A DNA stretch of 64,000 nucleotides from Streptomyces sp. NBC_00620 (lineage in GTDB: Bacteria > Actinomycetota > Actinomycetes > Streptomycetales > Streptomycetaceae), in the NCBI RefSeq assembly GCF_026341825.1, contig NZ_JAPENY010000003.1, positions 1,736,001 to 1,800,000 of the forward strand, given 5' to 3'. The notes beneath the pieces were generated by a model, which searched no databases, was not told where the DNA came from, and saw only the letters and a list, made by a program, of their open reading frames with translations. The translations under genes were made by a program, and so were the position numbers. This document shows positions 1 to 8,761 of the stretch, in pieces; position 1 is the first letter of the stretch, and every line of letters starts with the position of its first letter.

Positions 1-1
1 G

Positions 2-631
2 GCGGTCTCGCAGCGGTTCCTGCAGCTCCAGCTCGGCGCGGCCGAGGAGGTGTGCGCGCTGGTCACCGACAACCCGCTCGCCGTCTCCGGGATGGACAAC
101 GACGCGGAGGAACAGGCCGTGGACCGGGGCGTCCGCTACCGCGTGGTCATCGAGCGGGCGGTCCTCGACATGCCCAACGGGATCACCGAGCTGTCCGCCG
201 CCCTCGGCCGGGACGAGCAGGTGCGGGTCGTGGACAAGGTGCCGACCAAGCTGGTGATCGCCGACCGGACACTCGCGATGGTGCCGCTCAGCTCTCGCAC
301 CGCGGAACCCGCCGCACTGGTCGTCCACGAGAGCGGACTGCTCGAGCTGCTCTCCGGGCTGTTCGAGTCGGTGTGGCGGGACGCGCTGCCACTGCGGCTC
401 AGCGGCGGGGCCGTCGCGGAGCAGGAGGCGGACGGCCCGGACGGCACCGATCTGGAGATCCTTTCGCTGCTCCTTGCCGGGCTGACCGACGCGAGCGTCG
501 CCAAGCAGCTCGATCTGGGGCTGCGGACCGTGCAGCGCCGGGTGAAGCGGCTGATGGAACTGACGGGCGTGACGACCCGGCTCCAGCTGGGCTGGCACGC
601 GTACGCAAAGGCCTGGGTGGCCCGGGACTGA
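2..631 (+). CDS. LuxR-type HTH transcriptional regulator, 5' truncated by window edge
   Basis: The reading frame is open from the left edge and has no convincing start, so only the last ~209 codons are visible. The C-terminal ~65 residues form a LuxR/GerE-like helix-turn-helix (the stretch DLEILSLLLAGLTDASVAKQL followed by RTVQRRVKRLM). The preceding part resembles the effector region of Streptomyces regulators that combine a TrmB-like sensory domain with a LuxR HTH. The regulator at 16856-17878 on the other strand has the same general layout and a similar stretch around RTLAEVVERFIICDREVAFVPVS. Target genes are unknown. A GTG at 50 could be an internal start, but the homologous layout upstream argues that the gene begins outside the window. 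Confidence 0.8.
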   Translation, partial: AVSQRFLQLQLGAAEEVCALVTDNPLAVSGMDNDAEEQAVDRGVRYRVVIERAVLDMPNGITELSAALGRDEQVRVVDKVPTKLVIADRTLAMVPLSSRTAEPAALVVHESGLLELLSGLFESVWRDALPLRLSGGAVAEQEADGPDGTDLEILSLLLAGLTDASVAKQLDLGLRTVQRRVKRLMELTGVTTRLQLGWHAYAKAWVARD

Positions 632-667
632 CCTGCGGTTTCCCGCCCGCTCAGTCAGGCTGGGCAG

Positions 668-1150
668 ATGGGAGCGTGGGAACTCCTGCTGGTCGGCGTG
701 GTGATACTGCTCGGCCTGGCCGGAGTACTGGTGGCCGGCGTACCGGGGTCGTGGCTCGTATGGGCCGCGGTCCTGTGGTGGGCACTGGAGGACACCCGGG
801 CGCTCGCCTGGGCCGTGCTCGTGGGCGCGACCGGGGTCCTGCTGCTGTCCCAGGCTGTCCGGTGGATGCTGCCGCCCAGACGCCTGCGGGAGAGCGGAGC
901 AACCCCTCGAATGGCGGTATACGCCGGGGCCGGGGCCCTGCTCGGTTTCTTTCTGGTGCCGGTGGCCGGCGCGATACCCGGTTTCCTCTGCGGGATCTAC
1001 CTCTCCGAGCGGCTGCGCCTCGGCGGGCACGCGCGGGCCGTGGCGTCGTTGCGGACGGCGATGCGCGCGGGCGGGTGGAGTGTGCTGACGGAGCTGTTCG
1101 CGTGCCTGCTGATCATGGGGGCGTGGCTGGGGGCGGTGATCTGGGGTTGA
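668..1150 (+). CDS. DUF456 family small membrane protein
   Basis: A 160-residue protein made almost entirely of hydrophobic segments: about residues 5-25, 28-60, 82-110 and 138-158 look like membrane helices. The glycine-rich membrane pattern (GVVILLGLAGVLVAGVPG near the N terminus, and GALLGFF with PVAGAIPGFLCGIYL in the second half) fits the DUF456 family of uncharacterised bacterial inner-membrane proteins, whose usual length is about 160 residues. The start is ATG 36 nt after the upstream regulator, with only a weak ribosome site. No biochemical function is known for the family and none is assigned here. Confidence 0.8.
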   Translation: MGAWELLLVGVVILLGLAGVLVAGVPGSWLVWAAVLWWALEDTRALAWAVLVGATGVLLLSQAVRWMLPPRRLRESGATPRMAVYAGAGALLGFFLVPVAGAIPGFLCGIYLSERLRLGGHARAVASLRTAMRAGGWSVLTELFACLLIMGAWLGAVIWG

Positions 1151-1169
1151 TGGCGCCTGAACCTTCTGA

Positions 1170-2420
1170 TCAAGGAGTCCACGCTGTCAGCTTCGCCAGG
1201 TCGATCCTGTCGGCCATCGCCTTCATGCCGGCGTCGTTGAAGTGGAGATGGTCACCGGGGTCGTAGGCCGGGAGGATGCGGCTCGGGCGGGCCGGGTCGC
1301 GGACGACGGCGTCGAAGTCCACGACCGCGTCGAAGAGGCCGCGCGTGCGGATCACGGCGTTGACCTTCTGGCGTACGGCCTCACGGGCCGGGGTGTAGGC
1401 GCCGTGGCCGCCGTACGGGGTGAGCGTCGCCCCGATGACGCGGATCCCTCGGGCGTGTGCGCGGCTCACGATGCGGCGGTACGCGTCCTCGAAGGCGGCG
1501 GTTCTCGTCTGCTCCGGGCTGCCCTTGAGGTCGTTGATGCCTTCCATCACGATCACCACGCGCACGCCGGTGCGGGACAGGACGTCGGCGTCGAGGCGGG
1601 CCAGTGCGCTGGGCCCGCGGCCCTCCAGGAGGAGGCGGTTTCCGGAGATACCCGCGTTGAGGACGCCGAGCCGGCGGTTCGACGGGAGGGCCTTGAGGCG
1701 GTCGGCGAGCCGGTCGGGCCAGCGGTGGTCGGCGCTGAAGGACGAACCGGTGCCGTCGGTGATGGAGTCGCCGAGCGCGACCACGCTGCCCGCGGCGGAG
1801 GTGCCGAGTACGTCGACACCGGTCACGTAGTACCAGTTGCCGATGGCGGTGGTGTACGCGGTGCCGCTCTCCTCGGCGGTCCGATTGCCCTTGGGAGCAA
1901 CGAAGTTGGCCTGGATGGCGGAGCGGTGGTAGGTCGCCGGGCCCGAGTCGGCGGGGGTGTGCACCGAGACCAGGAGGTTGGCGTCGGCGGGGATCGGGAG
2001 GTACACGGGGTCGGTCACCAGGTCCTTGCCCACCGGGATCGTCACCGTCCTGGCGCCCCCGAACGTGGCGGTGCGCATCGAACCCGCGACGGCCTTCGGG
2101 CTTCTCGGCGCGCCCGGCTCCTGCAACGCGAGGGTGACGGCGCCGAGTTGGAGGGGCCGCGTACCGAGCCGGTTGGAGATCCGGACGCGGGCTGCGGTGC
2201 CGCCGACGCTGGTGTGCACGACGTTGCGGATCGAGGCGCCGGGCAGTGCGGGGGTGGTGCCGGAGGCGGCGCCTTCCCAGGTTCCGGTCCAGGTGGGGCT
2301 CGGGGCGATGGCGAAGGGGCCGAGTGCGGGTGCCGCGTCGGCTCTCGCGGACGGTGGGGCGAGAACCAGGGTTGTCACCAGGACCGCGAGGACGTGCCGG
2401 ACCTTGATCGCGCGGGTCAT
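1170..2420 (-). CDS. Secreted SGNH/GDSL-family hydrolase
   Basis: A 416-residue exported hydrolase. The ATG at 2420 is preferred because it opens directly into a Sec signal peptide (MTRAIKVRHVLAVLVTTLVL, then a cleavage region around SARADA). After a ~150-residue N-terminal beta-rich region come the SGNH blocks: block I with the nucleophile in VVALGDSITDG, the oxyanion glycine in NAGISGN, block III as GIND, and block V in GDHLHFNDAG with the Asp and His of the triad. The fold class hydrolyses esters, acetyl-polysaccharides or lipids outside the cell; the substrate cannot be read from sequence. The gene is divergent from the PPOX gene at 2571. Confidence 0.88.
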   Translation of the reverse strand: MTRAIKVRHVLAVLVTTLVLAPPSARADAAPALGPFAIAPSPTWTGTWEGAASGTTPALPGASIRNVVHTSVGGTAARVRISNRLGTRPLQLGAVTLALQEPGAPRSPKAVAGSMRTATFGGARTVTIPVGKDLVTDPVYLPIPADANLLVSVHTPADSGPATYHRSAIQANFVAPKGNRTAEESGTAYTTAIGNWYYVTGVDVLGTSAAGSVVALGDSITDGTGSSFSADHRWPDRLADRLKALPSNRRLGVLNAGISGNRLLLEGRGPSALARLDADVLSRTGVRVVIVMEGINDLKGSPEQTRTAAFEDAYRRIVSRAHARGIRVIGATLTPYGGHGAYTPAREAVRQKVNAVIRTRGLFDAVVDFDAVVRDPARPSRILPAYDPGDHLHFNDAGMKAMADRIDLAKLTAWTP

Positions 2421-2570
2421 GCGCCCAACGATTCCCGAGTCGTCGGTCCCACCAACGCACTCTCGCCCCATTGCACGCCATTGGGCGCACGGCCGTACAC
2501 GCGTACTACGTCCCCGGCCCTAGGGCCAGGATCCGATGCGGACCGGGGTACCCGCGTGTTTGGGTGCCCC

Positions 2571-2939
2571 ATGACCGAATTCAGCGAGGCCGAGCGTGCG
2601 TATCTCAAATCGCAGCGGCTGGGGCGGCTGGCCACCGTCGATGCCCACGGGCAGCCGCAGGCGAATCCCGTCGGCTTCTTCCCGCAGGACGACGGGACGA
2701 TTCTGATCGGCGGCTATGCGATGGGGTCCACCAAGAAGTGGCGGAACCTTCAGAAGAACCCGAAGGTCGCGCTCGTCGTCGACGACATCGTCAGCCTCCA
2801 CCCCTGGAGGGTGAGAGGCGTCGACATCCGGGGCGATGCCGAACTCCTCACCGGGCCACATGAGTTGGGACCACATTTCAGTGAGGAGCTGATCCGTGTG
2901 CATCCTCGGCGGATTCATAGTTGGGGGCTGGAGGGCTGA
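2571..2939 (+). CDS. PPOX-class F420/flavin-dependent oxidoreductase
   Basis: A 122-residue split-barrel protein. ATG 2571 opens MTEFSEAERAYLKSQRLGRL, the typical start of actinobacterial PPOX-class F420-dependent proteins. Next come the substrate/cofactor strand VDAHGQPQANPVGF and the phosphate-binding region GSTKKWRNLQKNPKVALVVDD. These proteins bind F420 or FMN and reduce small organic molecules in the cytoplasm; the physiological substrate is unknown. There is no clear Shine-Dalgarno before the ATG, so the start rests on family length. Confidence 0.82.
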   Translation: MTEFSEAERAYLKSQRLGRLATVDAHGQPQANPVGFFPQDDGTILIGGYAMGSTKKWRNLQKNPKVALVVDDIVSLHPWRVRGVDIRGDAELLTGPHELGPHFSEELIRVHPRRIHSWGLEG

Positions 2940-2963
2940 GGGGAGGGTGGGGGCGGGTGGGGT

Positions 2964-3123
2964 GGTTTTTCGCCCCCTCCGCCCCTACCCGTCCCATCCT
3001 TCCGGGCTACGCCCGGTTTCAGCCCGTCCGGCGTTTGAGGACGAGCGCGTCAGCGCGATGCGGGGGTCTGGGGGCGGCAGCCCCCAGGAACGGGACGGGT
3101 AGGGGCGGAGGGGGCGAAAAACC
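2964..3123. repeat. Large inverted repeat element with inner hairpin between convergent genes
   Basis: Two perfect 32-bp arms at 2964-2995 and 3092-3123 are exact reverse complements and enclose 96 bp. Inside sits a second hairpin at 3068-3087 (CTGGGGGC, GGCA loop, GCCCCCAG). The spacer holds the stretch CCCGTCCGGCGTTTGAGGAC (about 3026-3045), which I recognise as a common intergenic repeat in Streptomyces genomes. It lies between the convergent PPOX gene and rsgA, so a bidirectional terminator role is likely. It could equally be a dispersed repetitive element that has settled there. Confidence 0.8.
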
Positions 3124-3138
3124 CTGCACCCCTGCCGG

Positions 3139-4230
3139 CTACCGGCGACCCCTCTTCGCCTCCATCGCCGCCCGGCCCTCCGCCCCCTTCCGCTTCCAGT
3201 CCTTGCGGATCTCGGCGCGCAGGCGGGCGTCCGTCTTCGCGACGATGCGCTGGTTCTCGCGGAGGAGTTTGCGGTAGCTGTCGAGGCGGCGTTCGGGGAG
3301 GGTGCCGGAGTCGAGCGCGGCCAGGACGGCGCAGCCGGGTTCGGCCACGTGGGCGCAGTCCTGGAAGCGGCACTGCTTGGCGAGTTCCTCGATCTCGGCG
3401 AAGACCTGGCCGACGCCGGTTTCGGCGTCCCAGAGGCCTACGCCGCGCAGGCCTGGCGTGTCGATGAGGACGCCGCCTCCGGGGAGGGCGAGGAGGTTGC
3501 GGGTCGTCGTGGTGTGGCGGCCCTTGCCGTCCACGTCACGCGCGGCCTGTACGTCCATGACGTCCTCGCCGAGCAGGGCGTTGGCGAGGGTCGACTTGCC
3601 CGCGCCGGACTGTCCGAGGAGCACGGTCGTACCGCCGGAGAGGACGGCCTCCAGTACATCGAGGCCCTCCCCGGAGCTGGCGCTCACCGCCAGCACCGGC
3701 ACCCCCGGCGCAGTCTTCTCCACGTCCTCCACGAGGTACCCGAGCGTCGCCGGGTCCGGCACGAGGTCGGCCTTGGTGAGGACGACGACCGGCTGCGCGC
3801 CGGACTCCCAGGCGAGCGCCAGGAAGCGTTCGACGCGGCCGAGTTCGAGTTCCACGGCAAGCGACACGGCGACGACCACGTAGTCGACGTTGGCCGCGAG
3901 GATCTGGCCCTCGGAGCGCTTGGAGGAGGTGGAGCGTACGAAGGCCGTACGGCGGGGGAGATAGCTGCGTACGTAGTGGGGGTTGCCCGCGGGTTCGACG
4001 GCGACCCAGTCACCGGTGCACACGACCCGCAGCGGATCGTTCGGCGTCACGAACGCGGTGTCCGCGCGCATGACCCCGTCGGCGGTGACCACGTCGCACT
4101 GCCCGCGGTCGACCCGGATCACCCGCCCGGCCAGCAGCCCCTCGGCGTCGTACGGGGCGAACTCGTCCGCCCATGCGTCGTCCCAGCCGTAGGACGTCAG
4201 AGGGTGGAGAGGGAGAGAAAAGGAAGTCAA
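3139..4230 (-). CDS. rsgA: Ribosome small-subunit-dependent GTPase RsgA
   Basis: A 363-residue circularly permuted GTPase that helps 30S subunit maturation. Order seen: N-terminal OB-fold; the permuted G4 motif (VVLTKADL) before the P-loop; G1 GQSGAGKSTLANAL; the switch/G2 region RHTTTTRNL; G3 DTPGLRG; and a C-terminal zinc site with the CRFQDCAHVAEPGCAV arrangement (Cys, Cys, His, Cys). The chosen start is TTG at 4230, preceded by GAAGGG at a suitable distance. The coding N terminus MTSFSLPLHPLTSYGWDD fits the actinobacterial family length. A 23-codon ORF sits 60 nt upstream on the same strand. Confidence 0.93.
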   Translation of the reverse strand: MTSFSLPLHPLTSYGWDDAWADEFAPYDAEGLLAGRVIRVDRGQCDVVTADGVMRADTAFVTPNDPLRVVCTGDWVAVEPAGNPHYVRSYLPRRTAFVRSTSSKRSEGQILAANVDYVVVAVSLAVELELGRVERFLALAWESGAQPVVVLTKADLVPDPATLGYLVEDVEKTAPGVPVLAVSASSGEGLDVLEAVLSGGTTVLLGQSGAGKSTLANALLGEDVMDVQAARDVDGKGRHTTTTRNLLALPGGGVLIDTPGLRGVGLWDAETGVGQVFAEIEELAKQCRFQDCAHVAEPGCAVLAALDSGTLPERRLDSYRKLLRENQRIVAKTDARLRAEIRKDWKRKGAEGRAAMEAKRGRR

Positions 4231-4290
4231 GGGAAACCCTTCACAAGGGCGGCCCCGGCACGCGCGCTCAGGCGCGAAGGTTGAGGAAGG

Positions 4291-4362
4291 TCAGCCGGCG
4301 GCCACAGAGGTGGACTTGATGAACTTCTGGATGCGGGCAGCGCCCATCTCAAAGACAGCCAT
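4291..4362 (-). CDS. Candidate 23-residue peptide ORF upstream of rsgA
   Basis: On the minus strand an ATG at 4362 is preceded by a strong GGGAGGTG ribosome site 6-8 nt upstream and runs 23 codons to a TGA. The peptide begins MAVFEMGAARIQKFIKSTS and ends in a small-residue tail. It is mildly basic and could form an amphipathic helix (Phe, Ile, Met and Val on one face). I do not recognise it. It could be a leader or regulatory peptide for rsgA (60 nt downstream) or an independent small protein; with no comparative data a chance ORF is possible. The ribosome site is better than that of rsgA itself. Confidence 0.45.
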   Translation of the reverse strand: MAVFEMGAARIQKFIKSTSVAAG

Positions 4363-4639
4363 CAGTCACACCTCCCAAGCAATGCCTAGTCGCCCACGGC
4401 AACTCCCGGTCGCCGCTCGAACAGCACCGACCCTAGAGGCACACGGGCCCGCGACGCCAGCGAATTACGACGCGCCCAACAGCGACTTGCACGGGGTCCC
4501 GCGGCTGCGCTGCAAAGCGGCAGGGGACGCTGCCCGGGGCGCGGTACGCCGTCCTCCAAGGCCTGTTCGGTGACTTGACCCAGAGTTCATCGTCGCCGGC
4601 ATCGGCGCGGGGCCGGGCGGACGTGAGTGAGAGGCCGGG
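4363..4639. other. Intergenic stretch with no recognised gene
   Basis: Between the 23-codon ORF and the tannase pseudogene I see no coding frame with convincing codon bias, no strong hairpin and no repeat. It presumably holds the promoter of the small ORF and rsgA (both leftward). Confidence 0.4.
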
Positions 4640-6204
4640 TCAGCTCTTCCCGGGCCGCGTGACCCACTGGCCGTCGACCCAGCCGCTCACCGTCTCGTAG
4701 CCGGAGCGGAACGAGCCGAGGTAGTCCACCCGGAGGTTCTGCTCCGCGGTGGACAGGCGGGCCGTGTAGCCGCCGGTCGTGTTTCCGCGATGTACGGGTA
4801 CGGGTAGACGGGCCGGGCTGCCGTGACGTTGCCACCCGAGTCGATGTCCTGACTGAACAGGCTGTCCGGAGCCTGGTCCTCGGTCACCCAGCCGATGATC
4901 GCGGACAGTGCGTCGATGCTGTCCGGGCCCTGACCGCCGCCGCAGTGCGCCACGCCCGGGAGCAGGAACAGCCGGGCGAAGTCCTGGGTGGCTGCCGCGC
5001 CGCCCATCTTCTTCTGCGCCGCCTGGTAGTAGGCCATGGAGGCGACGGAGGAGATGTTCGGGTCGGCCAGGCCGTGCCAGATGATCAGCTTGCCGCCGGC
5101 TGCCTTGAAGGCGGACAGGTCCGGGTCGGTGGCGTCCATCATCCCTTCGTTGAGCTTCATCAGTTTCCGGTAGTTGGCCGAGGCGAACTCGACGTCCTTC
5201 CAGGAGAGTTCGGGGTGGGCCTGAGGGTAGAGCAGGTAGCGGACGCGTTCGTTGACGTTGGTCTGGTTCGAGGTCGAGCCGGTCGCGGTGGTCGGGACGG
5301 TGGCACCGGCCCAGTTGAGCTCGCTGCCGCGCAACTGCCAGCCCGGGTAGAGGAGTTCGCCGTGCTCGTCGCGCGGGCCCGAGTACATCTTGCGCACGGT
5401 GGTGACCTGGGCGGAGGTCAGGCAGAAGTCGGCGGCGGTGGAGGTCTGTCCGCTCGCGCACGCGATGCTGCCCGGATCCCAGGCGCAGGCGAGCGGGTCC
5501 TCGATGATCCCGTCGTCGGTGGCGCCGCAGCCCGCGAGCACGACGGCGTGCAGCGGCTTGAGGTCCGTCGTGGTCAGAGTGGCCGTACCGTCCGCGCCCG
5601 CGAAGACCGCGTGGGCGTTCCAGGCGTGCTGGAAGGTGTGCGCGGTCCAGTTGTTGGCGGGGGCGCCCGCGACGATTCCGTCGAAGTCGGTCGGGTAGCG
5701 CTGAGCCTCGGTGAGGGCCTCGTGGCCGCCCTGCGAGCAGCCGTCGTAGTAGGAGTGCGTGGCTGCCTGGCCGTAGAAGCGCTTGATGATGTCCTTGGCC
5801 ACGACGGCGAGTTGGTGCTCGGACTTGTAGCCGAAGTCGGCCTTCAGGGTCGGGTCGGTGGCGAAGATTCCGGAGCTCGTGCTGGTGCCGTAGTGGCCCT
5901 GGTCGTCGGTGGCCACGGCGAGGGCGCCGTCGGTGAGCGGGACGCAGCCGGTGGCGGCCGGGGCGCTGCCCGAGGTGACGACACCGCAGTTGCCGCCGCA
6001 GCCGGTCTGGAGGTAGCTCCCCTGCCAGGTCGTCATGGGCAGGCGCAGGTCGAACTGGATCTGCGGGGCGATGAGCCACGTGGTTCTCCTGATCCGGTGG
6101 GGGACGGCATGGCCGTGCGGACAGGTCGGGGGAGTTGAACCGGGCATGAGCATGTCCAATCCCGGTCGCGAGAACATGAGACATGTCAACGATCCTGTCA
6201 ACAA
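4640..6204 (-). pseudogene. Tannase/feruloyl-esterase family, truncated and frameshifted
   Basis: The frame carries clear tannase-family sequence. It starts at IAPQIQFDLRLPMTTWQGSY with GCGGNCG, then has the nucleophile elbow YYDGCSQGGHEALTEAQRYP, the Asp region IIWHGLADPNISS and the His in LLPGVAHCGGGQGP. These enzymes are normally secreted and cleave gallate or hydroxycinnamate esters. Two defects are visible. Upstream of about 6075 the expected signal peptide and first ~100 residues are missing. Near 4794 the frame changes: YPYPYIA is followed by junk, while the family-like C terminus (ending VSGWVDGQWVTRPGKS) continues in another frame, consistent with a 1-nt deletion. I call it a pseudogene; a sequencing error could explain the second defect but not the first. 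Confidence 0.75.
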
Positions 6205-6249
6205 AGAGAGTTGGCGGGATTCATGTGAGATTCACAGGCGAACACTCAC

Positions 6250-6600
6250 GGACGACGCCCACGACCGTTCGCGGGGGCGGGGTGGACGATGAGCGGCAGC
6301 GCGTGGTCGAGGCCGGCGTCGTGCCAGAGCAGGGTCGGGGAGTTGGAGCCGAGTTCCAGCTGCGGGCGGGCGGGACAGCTGACGGCCCGGATGTGCCGGC
6401 CGACCGCGGTCGGCCCGGTGAAGGTGATGGAGCGGACGTCGGGGTGCCGTACGAGCTGGTCACCGACCGTTTCGCCCGGGCCGGGCAGCAACTGCACCAG
6501 CCACTCGGGCAGTTCGGGCAGTTCGGGCAGTTCGGCGTCCAGGAGTGCCCCTGCGAGGGCGATCGAGGACAGGGGGTCTGCTCGGCGGATTTGAGTATCA
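6250..6600 (-). pseudogene. Aldehyde dehydrogenase fragment (relic)
   Basis: On the minus strand an internal piece of an NAD(P)-dependent aldehyde dehydrogenase is readable: PLSSIALAGALLDAELP, then LPGPGETVGDQLVRHPDV, the cofactor-domain motif SITFTGPTAVGRHI (family FTGS) and LELGSNSPTLLWHDAGLDHA (family LELGGKSP and DADLD-A). Both ends are gone: no start, no catalytic Cys region, and the frame drifts after LDHA. A 9-bp tandem repeat (GGGCAGTTC on the plus strand, three copies at 6507-6533) has expanded a Glu-Leu-Pro stretch inside the relic. This is a dead fragment next to the broken tannase gene. Confidence 0.7.
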
Positions 6601-6853
6601 CTGCGTTGTGGGTTACTGCCTTCCGGGTCCTGCTCACCAGCTTCGCCGTCGGGCTGGTGGCGGGTGGTTTGACGGCGCTCAGCGGAGCACCCGGAGTGGG
6701 TTCGGTGCTCGCGGGGCCGGCTGCTGCCGGATCGGCTGTCCCCGTGCTGCGCTCGCTCATCGGGCCACCCGGCGGCGCATGTCGTTGAAAGGCGATGGCG
6801 TGCCGAAGGGGCTACTTCGGAGAGCCACCGGCATTGCCCGGCGTGTTCACTTC
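6601..6853. other. Intergenic remnant region
   Basis: No confident gene. A hydrophobic plus-strand frame (TTG at 6591 to stop at 6788, 65 residues with a possible membrane helix ending in GGLTALSG) exists but has no ribosome site and lies in the decayed region. It is left uncalled. The 3' end of the SpoIIE-type gene begins at 6854. Confidence 0.35.
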
Positions 6854-8761
6854 TCAACGTTGAGCCGAGTCGGGCAGGGGAAGAGAGAACCACACGGCTT
6901 TGCCTTCCTCGGCGAGCAAGGTGCCCCAGGTTGAGGCCAGTTGGTCGAGCAGGGCAAGTCCGCGGCCTGACTCGTCATCGGGGCCCGCCGTCCTGGCGCG
7001 GGGCAGAACCGGGCTGCCGTCGCAGACTTCGATGTGGAGTTCGTCCCGGGTGCGGCGCAGTCGCAGCCGCAGGGGGTCGCAAGCATGGCGTACCGCGTTG
7101 GACAGCAGCTCGGAGGCCAGCAGACAGGCCGTGTCGGTGAGGTCCTCACAGTTCCAGTCCTGCAGGGTGCGGCGCAGGAAGCGGCGGCCTTCCCCCACAC
7201 TGACCGGTTGCGCCGGCAGGAGCGCGGACGCCGCGGTCACCGGAGCAGACGGGATGCGGGCGAGCAACAGGGTCACGTCGTCGGTGTAGTCGTGGGGGGC
7301 GGGCAGCAGGGCAGTGAGCACGGCGTCGGCGGCCCGCTCCAGGCACGGCGTATCGGCAACGGCCTTTTCCAGAGCGATGGCCAGGGCGTCGATCTGCAAC
7401 TCGATGTCGCTGGTGGGGGTTTCCACCAGGCCGTCGGTGTACAGGGCCAGCACCGAGGCCGGCGGCACGGTCAGCCGGGTCTCCTGGTGTGGTACGTCGC
7501 CGACGCCCAGCGGCACGCTGACCGGAACCGGGAGCCTGCGGACCTGCCCGGTGGGATCCACCACCAGCACCGGCAAATGACCGGCCGAGCACACGGTCAG
7601 GGCGCTCTCGTCGGGGTCCAGGACCAGATAGCAGCAGGTGACGAGTTGGTCGGGCAGTTCGCTGACGACCGCGTCGAGGGCCCGCATCAGCTGCCAGGGC
7701 GGCATGCCGGTCTTGGCCAGGGCATGAGAGGCCGAGCGCAACTGGCCCATGACTGCAGCGGCCTCCAGGCCACGGCCCATGACGTCGCCGATCAGCACCC
7801 CCATCCGGCCGCCGCCGAGGGCGATCAGGTCGAACCAGTCCCCGCCCACGCCGGGTCCCTGCCGGGCGGGGAAGTAGCGACTGGAGGTGTCCATGCCGGG
7901 CAGGGGGGCAGGTGAGCCCATCAGGCTGCGTTGGAGGGTCAGGGCGACATGCCGCTGCTGTTCGTAGAGTTCGGCGAGCTGGGCCTCGGCCTTCTTGCGT
8001 TCGCTGACGTCACGGATGGCTGCGGAGACCAGCGTGCCGTCCGGGGTTTCCAGGGGGCTGAGGCTGATCTCGACCGGGAACTCGACCCCGTCCCGGCGCA
8101 GCCCGTAAAGCTCCAGCCCGGCGCCCATGGGACGCACACGTCGGTTGTCGACATAGCCGTGCCTGTGGGCGGGGTGGTGATGGTGGAACCGCTGGGGGAC
8201 CAGGATCTCCACCTGTTGTCCCAGGAGTTCTTCCCGCCGGTAGCCGAACAGGGCCTCGGTCTGTGCGTTGACCAGCTGAATGATGCCGGTGTCATCCACG
8301 ATGACAATGGCGTCGGGGGCGGCTTCCAGCAGGGCGCGGAAGCGCGCTTCGGCGGCCTTGCGTTCGCTGACGTCACGCACGGCGGCGGAAATCAACAGTC
8401 CATCGGGGGTCTGCAGCGGGCTGATGCTGATCTCGACCGGGAACTCGGCGCCGTCCCGGCGCAGCCCGTAAAGCTCCAGGTTGGCGCCCATCGGACGGAC
8501 CTGCTGGTTGGCGGAGTATCCCAGTCGGTGGCTCGGGTGCTGGGCGCGGAAGCGCTCCGGAACCAAAATCTCGATGGGTTGACCGAGCAGTTCGTTCCTT
8601 GGATGGCCGAACAAGGCTTCGGTCTGGGCATTGACCAGGCGGATGACTCCGGTGTCGTCCACGATGACCATGGCGTCCGGAGCCGCCTCCAGAAGCGCGC
8701 GAAACGGTTCCTCGGCCACGGGAGTGATGCGGGCTAGTGGCTTGCGCTCACCTGGTTCCAT
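6854..8761 (-). CDS. PAS-PAS-SpoIIE phosphatase-HATPase regulator
   Basis: A ~635-residue soluble signalling protein. Two near-identical PAS domains come first (each starts FRALLEAAPDA-VIVDDTG and ends AA-RDVSERK). Then comes a PP2C/SpoIIE serine phosphatase (GVGGDWFDLI, IGDVMGRGLEAA, ALYTDGLVE, and a final D-D pair in YTDDVTLLLARI). Last is a C-terminal RsbW-like HATPase (N box ELLSNAVRHA, GRGLALLDQL). Such proteins integrate a PAS-sensed signal with dephosphorylation of STAS anti-anti-sigma factors and sequestration of sigma factors. No partner STAS or sigma gene is adjacent. The ATG at 8761 is preferred; an in-frame TTG at 8809 would add 16 residues and neither has a strong ribosome site. 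The two PAS repeats look like a recent duplication. Confidence 0.88.
   Translation of the reverse strand: MEPGERKPLARITPVAEEPFRALLEAAPDAMVIVDDTGVIRLVNAQTEALFGHPRNELLGQPIEILVPERFRAQHPSHRLGYSANQQVRPMGANLELYGLRRDGAEFPVEISISPLQTPDGLLISAAVRDVSERKAAEARFRALLEAAPDAIVIVDDTGIIQLVNAQTEALFGYRREELLGQQVEILVPQRFHHHHPAHRHGYVDNRRVRPMGAGLELYGLRRDGVEFPVEISLSPLETPDGTLVSAAIRDVSERKKAEAQLAELYEQQRHVALTLQRSLMGSPAPLPGMDTSSRYFPARQGPGVGGDWFDLIALGGGRMGVLIGDVMGRGLEAAAVMGQLRSASHALAKTGMPPWQLMRALDAVVSELPDQLVTCCYLVLDPDESALTVCSAGHLPVLVVDPTGQVRRLPVPVSVPLGVGDVPHQETRLTVPPASVLALYTDGLVETPTSDIELQIDALAIALEKAVADTPCLERAADAVLTALLPAPHDYTDDVTLLLARIPSAPVTAASALLPAQPVSVGEGRRFLRRTLQDWNCEDLTDTACLLASELLSNAVRHACDPLRLRLRRTRDELHIEVCDGSPVLPRARTAGPDDESGRGLALLDQLASTWGTLLAEEGKAVWFSLPLPDSAQR

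Noticed and set aside
6591..6788. Hydrophobic 65-residue plus-strand ORF next to the ALDH relic
   Set aside because: TTG start without a ribosome site inside a decayed region; no recognisable family.
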